Shown here in pieces: positions 1 through 8,830 of a DNA stretch of 64,000 bases; position 1 is the stretch's first letter, and each line of letters starts with the position of its first letter. Position numbers and translations under genes: made by a program. The stretch spans positions 62,001-126,000 of the forward strand of contig NZ_QLSZ01000004.1 in NCBI RefSeq assembly GCF_003268855.1, written 5' to 3'. The stretch comes from Flavobacterium aciduliphilum. GTDB lineage: Bacteria > Bacteroidota > Bacteroidia > Flavobacteriales > Flavobacteriaceae. The notes beneath the pieces are model-generated. The model saw only the letters and a program-made list of their open reading frames with translations, did not search any database and had not been told where the DNA came from.

Positions 1-104
1 GATGCACTAACAGGATTTGGCGCAATAGCAGGAGCCTTACAACTTACAACTGCTAGACCTATCCCTAACGAAATAATGAATTGATATAATTTGAATTTAT
101 TCAT
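1..104 (-). CDS. Outer-membrane efflux factor (TolC/OprM-like lipoprotein), 5' end only
   Basis: Only the first 34 codons are inside the window. They read as a lipoprotein signal peptide: a hydrophobic stretch after MNKFKLYQF, then VVSCKAP with the lipidated cysteine at residue 22. The ATG overlaps the last codons of the RND pump gene by 8 bases, so the two are translationally coupled. In flavobacterial RND operons the third gene after adaptor and pump is usually the outer-membrane channel of the tripartite pump, commonly a lipoprotein. The call rests on the signal peptide and this position; no channel domain can be seen here. Confidence 0.7.
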   Translation of the reverse strand, partial: MNKFKLYQFIISLGIGLAVVSCKAPAIAPNPVSA

Positions 105-3100
105 GATTATTAATCTGTTCTGTTAATGGATTTTCATCCTCGTCTTTAATAAATTGTGTTCTTTCAGAAATCCTACCAAAAATGTAGTACAATCCTGGAA
201 TAATCAACACACCACAAACGGTACCTACAAGCATTCCTCCAGCTGCTGCTGAGCCTAAAGTTCGATTTCCAATTTTACCTGGATCAGATGCTAATGCTAA
301 GGGTATCAATCCTGCAATAAAAGCAAAAGAAGTCATTAAAATAGGTCTAAAACGTACTGCCGCTCCTTGCATTGCAGCATTAAGCACGGACGCTCCTTGA
401 CTGTGCTTTTGGGCAGCAAACTCAACTATTAATACGGCATTTTTACCCAGCAATCCGATAAGCATTACAAAGGCAACTTGAGCATAAATATTGTTCGCCA
501 AGCCAAATAATTTTAAAAATAAAAATGCTCCAAAAATACCGGCTGGTAAGGATAAAATAACTACTAATGGTAAAATAAAACTTTCATATTGTGCCGCAAG
601 AACCAAATAAACAAATCCTAGACAGATCAAGAAAATATAGATGGCTTCATTCCCTCTTGCAACCTCATCGGCAGAAATACCTGCCCAATCGATCCCAAAT
701 CCTCTTGGCAAAGTCTTCTCTGCTACTTCTTTAACCACTTCAATGGCAGTACCACTACTATAACCAATAGCAGGTGCACCACTAATCTCTGCGGCATTGT
801 ACATATTATGCCGAGTGATTTCTGATAAACCATAAACTTTTCTCATCTTCATAAAAGAAGAAAAGGGTACCATTTCATCTTTGTCATTTTTCACATACAA
901 TTTCAAAATATCTTCAGGAAGTGCTCTGTATTGCGGTGATGCTTGAACAATCACTTTGTATTGACGGTCGTATTTGATGAAATTGGTCTCGTAATTACTT
1001 CCTATCAAGGTCGACAGAGTGTTCATTGCATTCTCAATGGAAACCCCTTTTTGTTGTGCAATATCATTATCTATATCCAACATGTATTGAGGGAAACTAG
1101 CACTATAGAAAGTAAATACCGAAGTTAATTCTGGACGTTTTTTCAATTCGCGAACAAAATCTTTACTCACCGTTTCCATTTTCTTATAATCTCCTGAACC
1201 TGTCTTGTCTAAAAGACGTACTTCAAATCCTCCCGCAGCACCGTATCCAGGAACGGCTGGTGGCTGAAAATACTCAATCGTAGCACCTGATATGTTTTTA
1301 GATTCTTCCTCAAGTTTTTTAATAATTTCCTCAACATTTTCATGACGCTCTTCCCAACTTTTTAGATTAATCAAACAGGTTCCTGTGTTAGACCCTGTTC
1401 CTTCAGCTAATATTTCATATCCTGCAAGAGCCGAAACCGTTTTTACACCATCTATTTTTTCGGCAATTTTTTGAAGTTTCTCAGCAATTTGATTGGTTCT
1501 TTCTAACGAAGATCCGGGAGGCGTTTGAATAATGGCATAAAACATCCCTTGATCCTCACTTGGAATAAATCCTGATGGAAGGCTGTTATTGATAAAAAAT
1601 ATTCCCGTACAGAATAATAGCAATATTCCTAACGATACCGACCTTCTATTGATAAATAATGACAGTATCTTTTGATATTTAGAGGATAAAATATTAAACT
1701 TATTATTAAATCCATCTAAAAATCTAATTACTAAGTTTTTAGGTCTAGCAACACCATGTGTGTTTTTTAACATCAAAGCACACAGTGCGGGAGTCAAAGT
1801 CAAAGCTACAATACCAGAAAGGATAATTGAAGTTGCCATTGTAATAGAGAACTGACGATAAAAAATACCAACAGGTCCAGACATGAAAGCAACAGGAATA
1901 AATACGGCAGCCATTAAGAAGGTAATGGCTATAATTGCCCCACCTATCTCTGTCATGGCTTTTTTAGTGGCTTTCCTAGCCGAGAGATGTTCTTCCTCCA
2001 TTTTAGCATGCACTACCTCAATTACAACGATGGCATCATCAACTACTACCCCAATCGCAAGTACTAAAGCAAAAAGTGTAATTAAGTTGATGTTCAAGCC
2101 AAATAATTGCATAAAAGCAAACGTACCTATCAAAGAAACCGGTACTGCAATAGCAGGAATAAGTGTTGAACGCCAATCTCCAAGAAATAAGAATACAACC
2201 AAACCTACCAAAATAAAGGCTTCAATAAGAGTGTGGACTACTTTTTCAATAGAAGCGTCTAAGAATTTTGAAGCATCATAACTTATTTCATAATCCATAC
2301 CTTTTGGAAAAGATTTTTTTATCTCTTCCATTTTAGACTTAACATCTTTAATTACCTGACTTGCATTACTACCATAAGACTGTTTAACCGTAATAGCAGC
2401 AGAAGGTTTTCCGTCTATACTAGAATAAATATCATACATAGAACTTCCAAATTCCACATCGGCAATATCTTTTAATCGAAGTAATTCCCCATTAGAATTT
2501 GCGCGCACTACTATGTTCTCATAACCTTCCTTGTTGGTATATCTTCCTTTGTATTTCAATACATATTCGAAAGCTTGTGATCTTTTACCCGAGCTTTCCC
2601 CTGTTTTACCTGGAGAAGCTTCCAAACTTTGATTGCTTAACGACTCCATTACCTCATCGGCAGAAATCTTGTAAGCCAACATTCTATCAGGCTTCAACCA
2701 AATACGCATGGCATATTCACGATTCCCTAAAATATCGGCAAACCCTACCCCATTAACACGTTTTAAATCGGAGAGAATATTGATATCAGCATAGTTAAAA
2801 AGAAACTTTTGATCGGTACCTTTCTCATCACTAAACAAATTAATATACAACAACATGTTTGGCTCTTCACGGGTAATTTTCAAACCTTCCCTTACTACTA
2901 ATGGAGGAAGTTTATTAATTACAGATGCAACACGGTTTTGAATATTAATCGCCGCTTGATTGGGATCAGTTCCCAAGTTAAAAACCACTTGAACGGAAGC
3001 TTCACCATCATTACCAGCATCAGAGGTGATGTACTTCATCCCTGGCACACCGTTTATGGCTCTCTCAAGTGGAATAACTACAGCCTTCACCATTAACTCT

Positions 3101-3261
3101 CCGTTTGCACCAGGATAATCAGCTGTAATATTTACTTTTGGTGGAGATATAGAAGGAAACTGCGTTACTGGCAAACCAACCATTGCAAGTATTCCTAGAA
3201 AAACTATAATTAACGATATTACAATCGATAATACAGGTCTTTGAATAAATTTATTAAACAT
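97..3261 (-). CDS. RND efflux pump, inner-membrane transporter (HAE1/AcrB family)
   Basis: The 1054-residue protein has the normal length for an AcrB-type proton/drug antiporter. The N-terminus (MFNKFIQRPVLSIVISLII) is the standard first membrane helix, followed by the first porter domain and the GDWRSTLIPAIAVPVSL segment. The paired aspartates of helix 4 lie in VLAIGVVVDDAIVVIE at about residues 407-408 and carry the proton relay. A second porter domain and six more helices follow. It should pump amphiphilic drugs or envelope compounds from the inner membrane and periplasm through the outer-membrane channel. The adaptor gene lies 18 bases upstream and the outer-membrane factor overlaps its 3' end. 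The actual substrate cannot be read from the sequence. Confidence 0.96.
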   Translation of the reverse strand: MFNKFIQRPVLSIVISLIIVFLGILAMVGLPVTQFPSISPPKVNITADYPGANGELMVKAVVIPLERAINGVPGMKYITSDAGNDGEASVQVVFNLGTDPNQAAINIQNRVASVINKLPPLVVREGLKITREEPNMLLYINLFSDEKGTDQKFLFNYADINILSDLKRVNGVGFADILGNREYAMRIWLKPDRMLAYKISADEVMESLSNQSLEASPGKTGESSGKRSQAFEYVLKYKGRYTNKEGYENIVVRANSNGELLRLKDIADVEFGSSMYDIYSSIDGKPSAAITVKQSYGSNASQVIKDVKSKMEEIKKSFPKGMDYEISYDASKFLDASIEKVVHTLIEAFILVGLVVFLFLGDWRSTLIPAIAVPVSLIGTFAFMQLFGLNINLITLFALVLAIGVVVDDAIVVIEVVHAKMEEEHLSARKATKKAMTEIGGAIIAITFLMAAVFIPVAFMSGPVGIFYRQFSITMATSIILSGIVALTLTPALCALMLKNTHGVARPKNLVIRFLDGFNNKFNILSSKYQKILSLFINRRSVSLGILLLFCTGIFFINNSLPSGFIPSEDQGMFYAIIQTPPGSSLERTNQIAEKLQKIAEKIDGVKTVSALAGYEILAEGTGSNTGTCLINLKSWEERHENVEEIIKKLEEESKNISGATIEYFQPPAVPGYGAAGGFEVRLLDKTGSGDYKKMETVSKDFVRELKKRPELTSVFTFYSASFPQYMLDIDNDIAQQKGVSIENAMNTLSTLIGSNYETNFIKYDRQYKVIVQASPQYRALPEDILKLYVKNDKDEMVPFSSFMKMRKVYGLSEITRHNMYNAAEISGAPAIGYSSGTAIEVVKEVAEKTLPRGFGIDWAGISADEVARGNEAIYIFLICLGFVYLVLAAQYESFILPLVVILSLPAGIFGAFLFLKLFGLANNIYAQVAFVMLIGLLGKNAVLIVEFAAQKHSQGASVLNAAMQGAAVRFRPILMTSFAFIAGLIPLALASDPGKIGNRTLGSAAAGGMLVGTVCGVLIIPGLYYIFGRISERTQFIKDEDENPLTEQINNHE

Positions 3262-3279
3262 TTTTCTTTACTTTTTGGA

Positions 3280-4362
3280 TTATTCTGCTTTCAATCTCAA
3301 ACTCGCTATTACCTTTTTAGGTTCTAGATAATCATACTTAATTTTGTCATTGTCATTCGCTTTTTGAATACCATCAAGCAGAATTTTATCATCAACAGAT
3401 ATTCCAGAATTTATAACATATAAATCGGGCATTTCTCCTTTTATTGTTATTTCTCTGGATTTTAAAATATTATTTTTATCAACCACAAAAACAAATTTCT
3501 TATCTTGAATCTCATAAGTTGCTTTTTGTGGTATTACCAAAGCCTTATGCATTGGAACTTTCATAAGTACCTGACCGGTTTCTCCATTTTTTAGCAATTT
3601 ATCATTATTTGGAAAACTAGCCCTAAAAGCAATATTTCCTGTTTCATTGTCAAATTCACTTTCTATTACTTCAACTTTTCCTTTATACTTTAATTGTTTG
3701 CCATTAGCCAAAAGTAAATTCACAACATTATCGGCTCTATCTTTAACATTTTGCTGATAATTAATATACTCCGGCTCAGAAACATTAAAATAAGCAAACA
3801 TTTTACTGTTATCGGATAAGGTTGTTAAAAGTTCTCCTTCATCAATCAAACTTCCTAGTTTTTTAGGTAATCTATCTATAGTCCCCGAAAATGGAGCCCT
3901 AATTTCAGTAAATGATAAATGCACTTTTGCCAAAGCTACTTCAGCTTTGGCTTGTTCATATTTGGCTTGAGCCATAGCTTGCTCACTTTTAGAAACTACG
4001 TTTTTATCCGCTAGCATTTTAGCGTTTTGTAATTCTATTTGAGCTGCCTGTGCCTCAGATTGCGCTTTTAATAATTCGGCTTCGTAAATTTTAGGCATAA
4101 TTTTAAACAACAATTGCCCTACACTTACATACTGCCCTTCATCTACATAAATATTTTGTAGAAATCCTTTTTCTTGAGCACGAATCTCAATGTTTCGAAC
4201 AGATCGTATTTGTGAAACATACTCCTTAGTGAAAGAAGTATCTACAACTACAGGATTAGTAACAGTGTATGTTATAGCTTCTTCTTTTTCTTCTTTCTTG
4301 TTGTTACAGCTTATTAAGCTTAATAAGGCAATTAAGCCTGTAAACACGACTTTTCTTTTCAT
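3280..4362 (-). CDS. RND efflux periplasmic adaptor (membrane fusion protein)
   Basis: The 360-residue protein starts with a lipoprotein signal peptide (ALLSLISCNNKK, lipidated Cys19). It then shows the usual adaptor order: first half of a lipoyl-like domain (VVDTSFTKEYVSQIRS, ending in VDEGQYVSVGQLL), an alpha-helical hairpin rich in Ala, Gln and Lys at about residues 100-150, the second half (FTEIRAPFSGTIDRL), and beta-barrel and membrane-proximal domains. It bridges the inner-membrane pump and the outer-membrane channel. It is the first gene of the pump operon and its leader carries inverted repeats that may bind a regulator. No regulator gene is adjacent. Confidence 0.94.
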   Translation of the reverse strand: MKRKVVFTGLIALLSLISCNNKKEEKEEAITYTVTNPVVVDTSFTKEYVSQIRSVRNIEIRAQEKGFLQNIYVDEGQYVSVGQLLFKIMPKIYEAELLKAQSEAQAAQIELQNAKMLADKNVVSKSEQAMAQAKYEQAKAEVALAKVHLSFTEIRAPFSGTIDRLPKKLGSLIDEGELLTTLSDNSKMFAYFNVSEPEYINYQQNVKDRADNVVNLLLANGKQLKYKGKVEVIESEFDNETGNIAFRASFPNNDKLLKNGETGQVLMKVPMHKALVIPQKATYEIQDKKFVFVVDKNNILKSREITIKGEMPDLYVINSGISVDDKILLDGIQKANDNDKIKYDYLEPKKVIASLRLKAE

Positions 4363-4421
4363 GATTAAAATGGAAATTATGCGATTTATTTTTTAAGATT
4401 GGATAACATTAGTAACACTAA

Positions 4422-4463
4422 AATTTCAATAATCTAATGCATTGAAATTATATTTGTACAAAT
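4422..4463. promoter_or_regulatory. Inverted repeats in the leader of the efflux operon
   Basis: Two symmetric elements sit about 60-100 bases upstream of the adaptor start. The first is a perfect 9-bp inverted repeat, AATTTCAAT (4422-4430) with ATTGAAATT (4441-4449). The second is a perfect 12-base palindrome, ATTTGTACAAAT (4452-4463). Dyads of this size before an RND operon are often operators of TetR- or MarR-type repressors. That role is inference; the hairpin could instead act at the RNA level. Confidence 0.45.
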
Positions 4464-4492
4464 GATCTATTTTGAAACCAATATCGTTTATA

Positions 4493-4891
4493 TCAAATTC
4501 TTAGAACTCTTTGAGTGAGATATAAAGGACATGAGCACTCAATTATTAAAAGAATTACTTTAATTCTATTGCGATAATAACTTAATGTTATTTTTTTAGA
4601 AAGCAAATAATATCGTAAATAAAATAATTCGTACTTTCCTGAAAAAAATGAATTCAGATTTTGTTCTCTATCTCCTGAAGAAGTATGACATTCTTCCTCT
4701 ATATCAATATCGGTATCTTCAATTAAAGTGAAAGAATGATTTTCATTAACCGTTTTTATTTGTCCTTTCTTAAGAAAATCTTGAAACGACTCACAACCTT
4801 TTTTAGACTGATTTTCAGACGCATATGAATACTCTTTGCCCCCCCCCAGCAAAAGAAAACTCAAAAACAGAAAAAAGGTGATTATTCTCAT
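4493..4891 (-). CDS. Small exported protein of unknown function with a G9 tract in its signal peptide
   Basis: The 132-residue product has a signal peptide (MRIITFFLFLSFLLLGGG), a charged middle part and a hydrophobic stretch (RIKVILLIIECSCPLYL) near the C-terminus; I recognise no family. It is probably a real gene because a good promoter (TTG, 22 bases, TAATTTTG) ends 8 bases before the ATG. It lies 130 bases upstream of the efflux operon in the same direction, and small exported proteins are common before such operons in flavobacteria. A run of nine G on the coding strand (4839-4847) codes for the LGGG of the signal peptide. A slip of one base would shift the frame at about residue 15. Confidence 0.6.
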   Translation of the reverse strand: MRIITFFLFLSFLLLGGGKEYSYASENQSKKGCESFQDFLKKGQIKTVNENHSFTLIEDTDIDIEEECHTSSGDREQNLNSFFSGKYELFYLRYYLLSKKITLSYYRNRIKVILLIIECSCPLYLTQRVLRI

Positions 4892-4899
4892 AATTGAGC

Positions 4900-4932
4900 C
4901 AAAATTAAGTAAATTTTGAAAAATATTAACAA
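4900..4932 (-). promoter_or_regulatory. Bacteroidetes-type promoter
   Basis: Read on the minus strand, TTG (4932-4930), 22 bases, then TAATTTTG (4907-4900) matches the flavobacterial -33/-7 consensus TTG-N17-23-TAnnTTTG. The ATG of the downstream small gene is 8 bases further on, implying a very short leader. Confidence 0.65.
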
Positions 4933-5002
4933 AAATGATAGTTAAGAAAAATATAAACTAACGAAAACGTTATTTTCAATGGTATTAAATTGAATATAAA
5001 CA

Positions 5003-5034
5003 AAAAAGGTTCTAATAACGATTAGAACCTTTTT
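5003..5034. terminator. Rho-independent terminator after the OmpA-type gene
   Basis: AAAAGGTTCTAAT (5004-5016) and ATTAGAACCTTTT (5021-5033) form a perfect 13-bp stem with the 4-base loop AACG, flanked by T-rich sequence on both strands. It lies 18 bases beyond the stop of the OmpA-type gene and could also stop transcription arriving from the other side. Confidence 0.85.
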
Positions 5035-5051
5035 ATTATTATTGACCTATT

Positions 5052-6017
5052 TTATAAATCATTCAACATTTTTGAAATCTCATCCAATTTTGGAGTAAGA
5101 ATAATTTCAATTCTTCTGTTTTTAGCTTTTCCTTCTGGTGTATCATTGGACATGATTGGCGCATATTCTCCTCGCCCGGCAGCCGTTAAATTTTGTTTAT
5201 TAACTCCTTTGTTTTCAGAAAGAATATTTACAATGGCTGTAGCTCTTTTAGTAGATAGATCCCAGTTGTTTTCTATGCCTCCACCAATTGAACCTGTGAT
5301 TTTAGCATCATCTGTATGTCCTTCAATTAAGACCGATAAATCAGGATTTTGAGCTAATACTTTTCCAACTTCTATAACTGCTGTTCTTCCTTCTGCATTT
5401 ACTGACCAACTCCCCGTTTGAAATAAAAGTTTATTCTCCATAGAAACATATACTTTTCCGTCTTTCTCATGAACTGTCAATCCTTTACCATCAAACGCTT
5501 TCAAAGATTTCATGAGCGTTTCTTTTAATTTTTTCATGTTTGCATCTTTAGCAGCAATATAGGCTTCAAGCTCGCTAAGTCTTTTAGAACTGGCTTCCAA
5601 ATCAGCTTTCAATTTATTCAATCGTTCCTGTTCTGCAGCAAGCGATTTTTCTTTGGCTTCAAGTTTCGCCAAAAGCTCTCTATTTTTATTAACATTAGCA
5701 GCCAAGGCTTCATTACTGTCTTTTTCTAATGCATTATAGGAAGCTTGTAAGGTCTTTAAACTTTTATCGGTTGCATTATAATCAGCCACAAGTTTATCGT
5801 GTTCTGCTTTTAATTTATCATATTCTGCTTTAAGCTTTGCCGCATCGGTATCCAATTGATTTTTGGATTTCGTTAGCGCATCCAAATCATCTGATAGCTT
5901 TCTATTTTCTTTTTTTAAATCGGCATACTTATTTTCTAGGTCATTATAAATCTTCTTAGAAACACATGATGTAGACAATGCTAAGACTAATAAACTAAAG
6001 GAAATTTTTTTAATCAT
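5052..6017 (-). CDS. OmpA-family peptidoglycan-binding lipoprotein with long coiled coil
   Basis: The 321-residue protein has a lipoprotein signal (LALSTSCVSKK, Cys18), then about 150 residues of heptad-rich, Lys/Glu/Leu-rich coiled coil (residues 20-170). The OmpA-like domain at about 195-315 shows ALIEGHTDD-type sequence (VLIEGHTDDAKI), the helix NWDLSTKRATAIVNIL and the NRRIEI strand. It should be anchored in the outer membrane and bind peptidoglycan, with the coiled coil as a spacer. It is monocistronic: a terminator follows and exonuclease III starts upstream after about 90 bases. The specific partner is unknown. Confidence 0.9.
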   Translation of the reverse strand: MIKKISFSLLVLALSTSCVSKKIYNDLENKYADLKKENRKLSDDLDALTKSKNQLDTDAAKLKAEYDKLKAEHDKLVADYNATDKSLKTLQASYNALEKDSNEALAANVNKNRELLAKLEAKEKSLAAEQERLNKLKADLEASSKRLSELEAYIAAKDANMKKLKETLMKSLKAFDGKGLTVHEKDGKVYVSMENKLLFQTGSWSVNAEGRTAVIEVGKVLAQNPDLSVLIEGHTDDAKITGSIGGGIENNWDLSTKRATAIVNILSENKGVNKQNLTAAGRGEYAPIMSNDTPEGKAKNRRIEIILTPKLDEISKMLNDL

Positions 6018-6109
6018 TATTTTTATTTTTAGTATTCTTTCAAAAGTAGAATTTCAAAAGTTATTTTTCAACCTTTTCTTTTTTTGTTATTGACATTGTT
6101 ATTGACAAC

Positions 6110-6871
6110 TTATTCTATCTCTACTACAATAGGACAGTGATCAGAATGTTTGGCTTCTGGTAATATCAACGCCCTAGTCATTCTGTCTTTTAAGTTTTCG
6201 CTAACCAAGTTATAATCGATGCGCCAGCCTTTATTGTTACCACGAGCTCCTGCTCTGTAGCTCCACCATGAATATTGGTGCGGTTCTTTGTTAAAATGTC
6301 TAAAACTATCGATGAATCCTGATTTCATAAAGGCGTCCAACCAAACGCGCTCCTCTGGCAAAAAACCCGAAATAGTAGCGTTTCTAACGGGATCGTGAAT
6401 ATCAATCGCTTGATGACAAATGTTGTAATCACCACAAATGATTAAATTTGGAAGGGTTGTTTTTAATTCGTTAACATAGTCTTGAAAATCGGCCATATAT
6501 TTAAACTTATGGTCAAGTCTATCCAAGTTGGTTCCAGAAGGTAAATACAAACTCATAACAGACAAATCTTCAAAATCGACACGTAAATTTCTACCTTCAA
6601 AATCCATATGGTCAATTCCTGTTCCAAACACAATACTTTTGGGTTCTATTTTTGACAAAATAGCCACACCACTGTATCCTTTTTTATTGGCAGAATAATA
6701 ATACTGAAAAGGGTATCCTGCAGCCGTTATTTCCTCTGTAGGGATTTGATCTTCTGTAGCTTTAATTTCTTGTAAACAAATCACATCGGGATTGGCTTGC
6801 TTCAACCAATCTAAAAAACCCTTACTTATGGCTGCTCTAATGCCATTAACATTATAGGAAATAATTCTCAT
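6110..6871 (-). CDS. xth: Exodeoxyribonuclease III
   Basis: The 253-residue protein, counted from the ATG at 6871, begins MRIISYNVNGIRAA, the canonical ExoIII start; an in-frame upstream ATG would add nine atypical residues. The family motifs are present: CLQEIKA with the metal-binding Glu, YSGVAILSK, the GDYNICH catalytic Asp/Asn segment, and the C-terminal KHSDHCPI with the catalytic His. It removes 3' blocks and cleaves at abasic sites in base excision repair. It stands alone between the OmpA-type gene and the divergent OlsF-like gene. Confidence 0.95.
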   Translation of the reverse strand: MRIISYNVNGIRAAISKGFLDWLKQANPDVICLQEIKATEDQIPTEEITAAGYPFQYYYSANKKGYSGVAILSKIEPKSIVFGTGIDHMDFEGRNLRVDFEDLSVMSLYLPSGTNLDRLDHKFKYMADFQDYVNELKTTLPNLIICGDYNICHQAIDIHDPVRNATISGFLPEERVWLDAFMKSGFIDSFRHFNKEPHQYSWWSYRAGARGNNKGWRIDYNLVSENLKDRMTRALILPEAKHSDHCPIVVEIE

Positions 6872-6998
6872 TTTTTTTTGTTTTTCCAAATGTAACAAAA
6901 TGACTTAAAATCAAAGACGTGCTTTTCAAAAAATAGTAAAAGTTTAACAACCTAAAAGGGCTGTTAATATCTTTTTAAGGTTAATTGATTAGAATTAG

Positions 6999-7006
6999 TA
7001 TCTTTG
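6999..7006 (+). promoter_or_regulatory. -7 promoter element of the OlsF-like gene
   Basis: TATCTTTG fits the TAnnTTTG consensus, although no well-spaced TTG is seen upstream. It lies inside the coding extension that would result from an upstream ATG at 6985, so it supports translation from the ATG at 7033. Confidence 0.5.
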
Positions 7007-7032
7007 TTACTTGCTCAAAAAACAAATACCAA

Positions 7033-8829
7033 ATGGGTTTAGTCACTGCAAAAGAAGTTGCAAAGGCAATAAATACAGATAAATACGGCGTTTTAGGAAC
7101 TTTCTCAGGCTGGTTGCTTATGAAAGTGCTCAAGATTTCTACGCTTAATAAAATCTACGACCGAAATAAACATTTGAGCGAGTTAGAATTTCTTAATGCT
7201 ATTTTGGACGAATTTCAAATTAAATTTGAGATTCCTGAAGAAGATTTGAAACGCCTTCCAAAAGAAGGCCCTTATATTACCATTTCAAACCATCCTCTAG
7301 GAGGAATTGATGGCATATTGTTGTTAAAATTAATGCTCGAAAGAGAACCAAATTTTAAAATTATTGCTAATTTCTTACTTCATAGAATCGAACCTATGAA
7401 GCCCTACATCATGCCTGTCAATCCTTTTGAAAACCACAAGGATGCCAAATCAAGTGTGATTGGAATAAAAGAAACCTTGCGTCACTTGAGCGATGGAAAA
7501 CCCTTAGGGATGTTCCCTGCTGGAGAAGTCTCTACATACAAAGATGGAAAATTAATTGTGGATAAAGCTTGGGAAGAAGGTGCCATGAAAGTCATTCGGA
7601 AAGCTCAAGTTCCCGTTGTTCCGATTTATTTTCACGCACAAAACAGCAAGCTATTTTACTTACTTTCAAAAATTAGCGACACCTTAAGAACTGCTAAGCT
7701 CCCTTCGGAATTACTCACTCAAAAAAGAAGAGTGATTAAAGTCCGAATTGGTAAACCGATTTCTGTAGCAGAACAAAATGAACATACTACTCTTGAAGAG
7801 TACTGCGAATTTTTGAGAAAAAAAACCTACATGTTGGCCAATTCTTTTAATGAGGAAAACAAAATACTATCGGTTCCTAATTTAAAAACTCAAAAAAATC
7901 CAAAAAAAATAGCAACCCCTGCTTGTAAAGACAAAATGATTGCTGAAGTTGAAAAACTTAGAAAAACAGATTCTAGATTTTTTCAAAGCAAAAACTATGA
8001 AGTATTCTTTACGGAAGCAAAAGACATCCCAAATATTCTTCACGAAATTGGACGATTAAGAGAAATCACGTTTCGAGAAGTTGGAGAAGGAACTAATGAA
8101 TCTATCGATTTAGACAAATACGACAATTATTACCATCACATGTTTTTGTGGGATGAAGACACCAAACAAGTGGCAGGAGCCTATAGAATGGGACTAGGTT
8201 CTGAAATCTTTCCAAAATATGGTATGGAAGGGTTCTATTTAAATGATTTATTCCGATTTGAATCAGAATTGTATGACATGATGAAGCAATCCATCGAAAT
8301 GGGTCGGGCTTTTATCGTAAAAGAATACCAACAAAAACCGATGCCTTTATTCTTGTTATGGCGCGGAATCATTCATACTACCCTGCGCTATCCCGAACAT
8401 AAATTCCTATTAGGTGGTGTAAGTATTAGCAATCAATTTACCGATTTTTCTAAATCCTTAATGATTGAGTTTATGAAATCGAATTATTACGATCCTTACA
8501 TCGCACAATATGTTCACCCTAAAAAAGAATTTAAAGTAAAATTAAAAGATGCCGACAAAGACTTCATTTTTGATGAAGCCGAAGCGGATTTGAACAAATT
8601 TGACAAAATCATCGACGAATTAGAACCTGGAAACTTAAGACTTCCTGTGTTAATAAAAAAATACATCAAACAAAACGCTCGATTAGTCGCCTTCAACGTC
8701 GACCCTTTATTCAACAATGCCATCGATGGATTGATGTACATTCGCATTGCTGATATTCCAGAAAGCACCATGAAACCCGTAATGGAAGAATTTCAAGCGG
8801 AACTCGAACGAAAACTTGAAAAAAAGTAA
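7033..8829 (+). CDS. olsF: Bifunctional acyltransferase of aminolipid synthesis (OlsF-like)
   Basis: The 598-residue protein joins two acyltransferases. The N-terminal half is PlsC-like, with the HX4D-type motif NHPLGGIDG at about residues 86-93 and FPAGEVS near 161. The C-terminal half from about residue 310 is an OlsB/hemolysin-like GNAT domain (LREITFREVGEG, then AGAYRMGLG). This order matches OlsF, known from Serratia and shown for a Flavobacterium johnsoniae homologue, which N-acylates and then O-acylates ornithine to form ornithine lipids. Here the amino acid used (ornithine, glycine or glycylserine) is not shown. I chose the ATG at 7033 because a promoter-like TATCTTTG lies just upstream. 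Confidence 0.82.
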   Translation: MGLVTAKEVAKAINTDKYGVLGTFSGWLLMKVLKISTLNKIYDRNKHLSELEFLNAILDEFQIKFEIPEEDLKRLPKEGPYITISNHPLGGIDGILLLKLMLEREPNFKIIANFLLHRIEPMKPYIMPVNPFENHKDAKSSVIGIKETLRHLSDGKPLGMFPAGEVSTYKDGKLIVDKAWEEGAMKVIRKAQVPVVPIYFHAQNSKLFYLLSKISDTLRTAKLPSELLTQKRRVIKVRIGKPISVAEQNEHTTLEEYCEFLRKKTYMLANSFNEENKILSVPNLKTQKNPKKIATPACKDKMIAEVEKLRKTDSRFFQSKNYEVFFTEAKDIPNILHEIGRLREITFREVGEGTNESIDLDKYDNYYHHMFLWDEDTKQVAGAYRMGLGSEIFPKYGMEGFYLNDLFRFESELYDMMKQSIEMGRAFIVKEYQQKPMPLFLLWRGIIHTTLRYPEHKFLLGGVSISNQFTDFSKSLMIEFMKSNYYDPYIAQYVHPKKEFKVKLKDADKDFIFDEAEADLNKFDKIIDELEPGNLRLPVLIKKYIKQNARLVAFNVDPLFNNAIDGLMYIRIADIPESTMKPVMEEFQAELERKLEKK

Positions 8830-8830
8830 T

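Noticed and set aside
6985..7032. Upstream ATG start for the OlsF-like gene
   Set aside because: The added residues contain the promoter element and do not look like the family's N-terminus.
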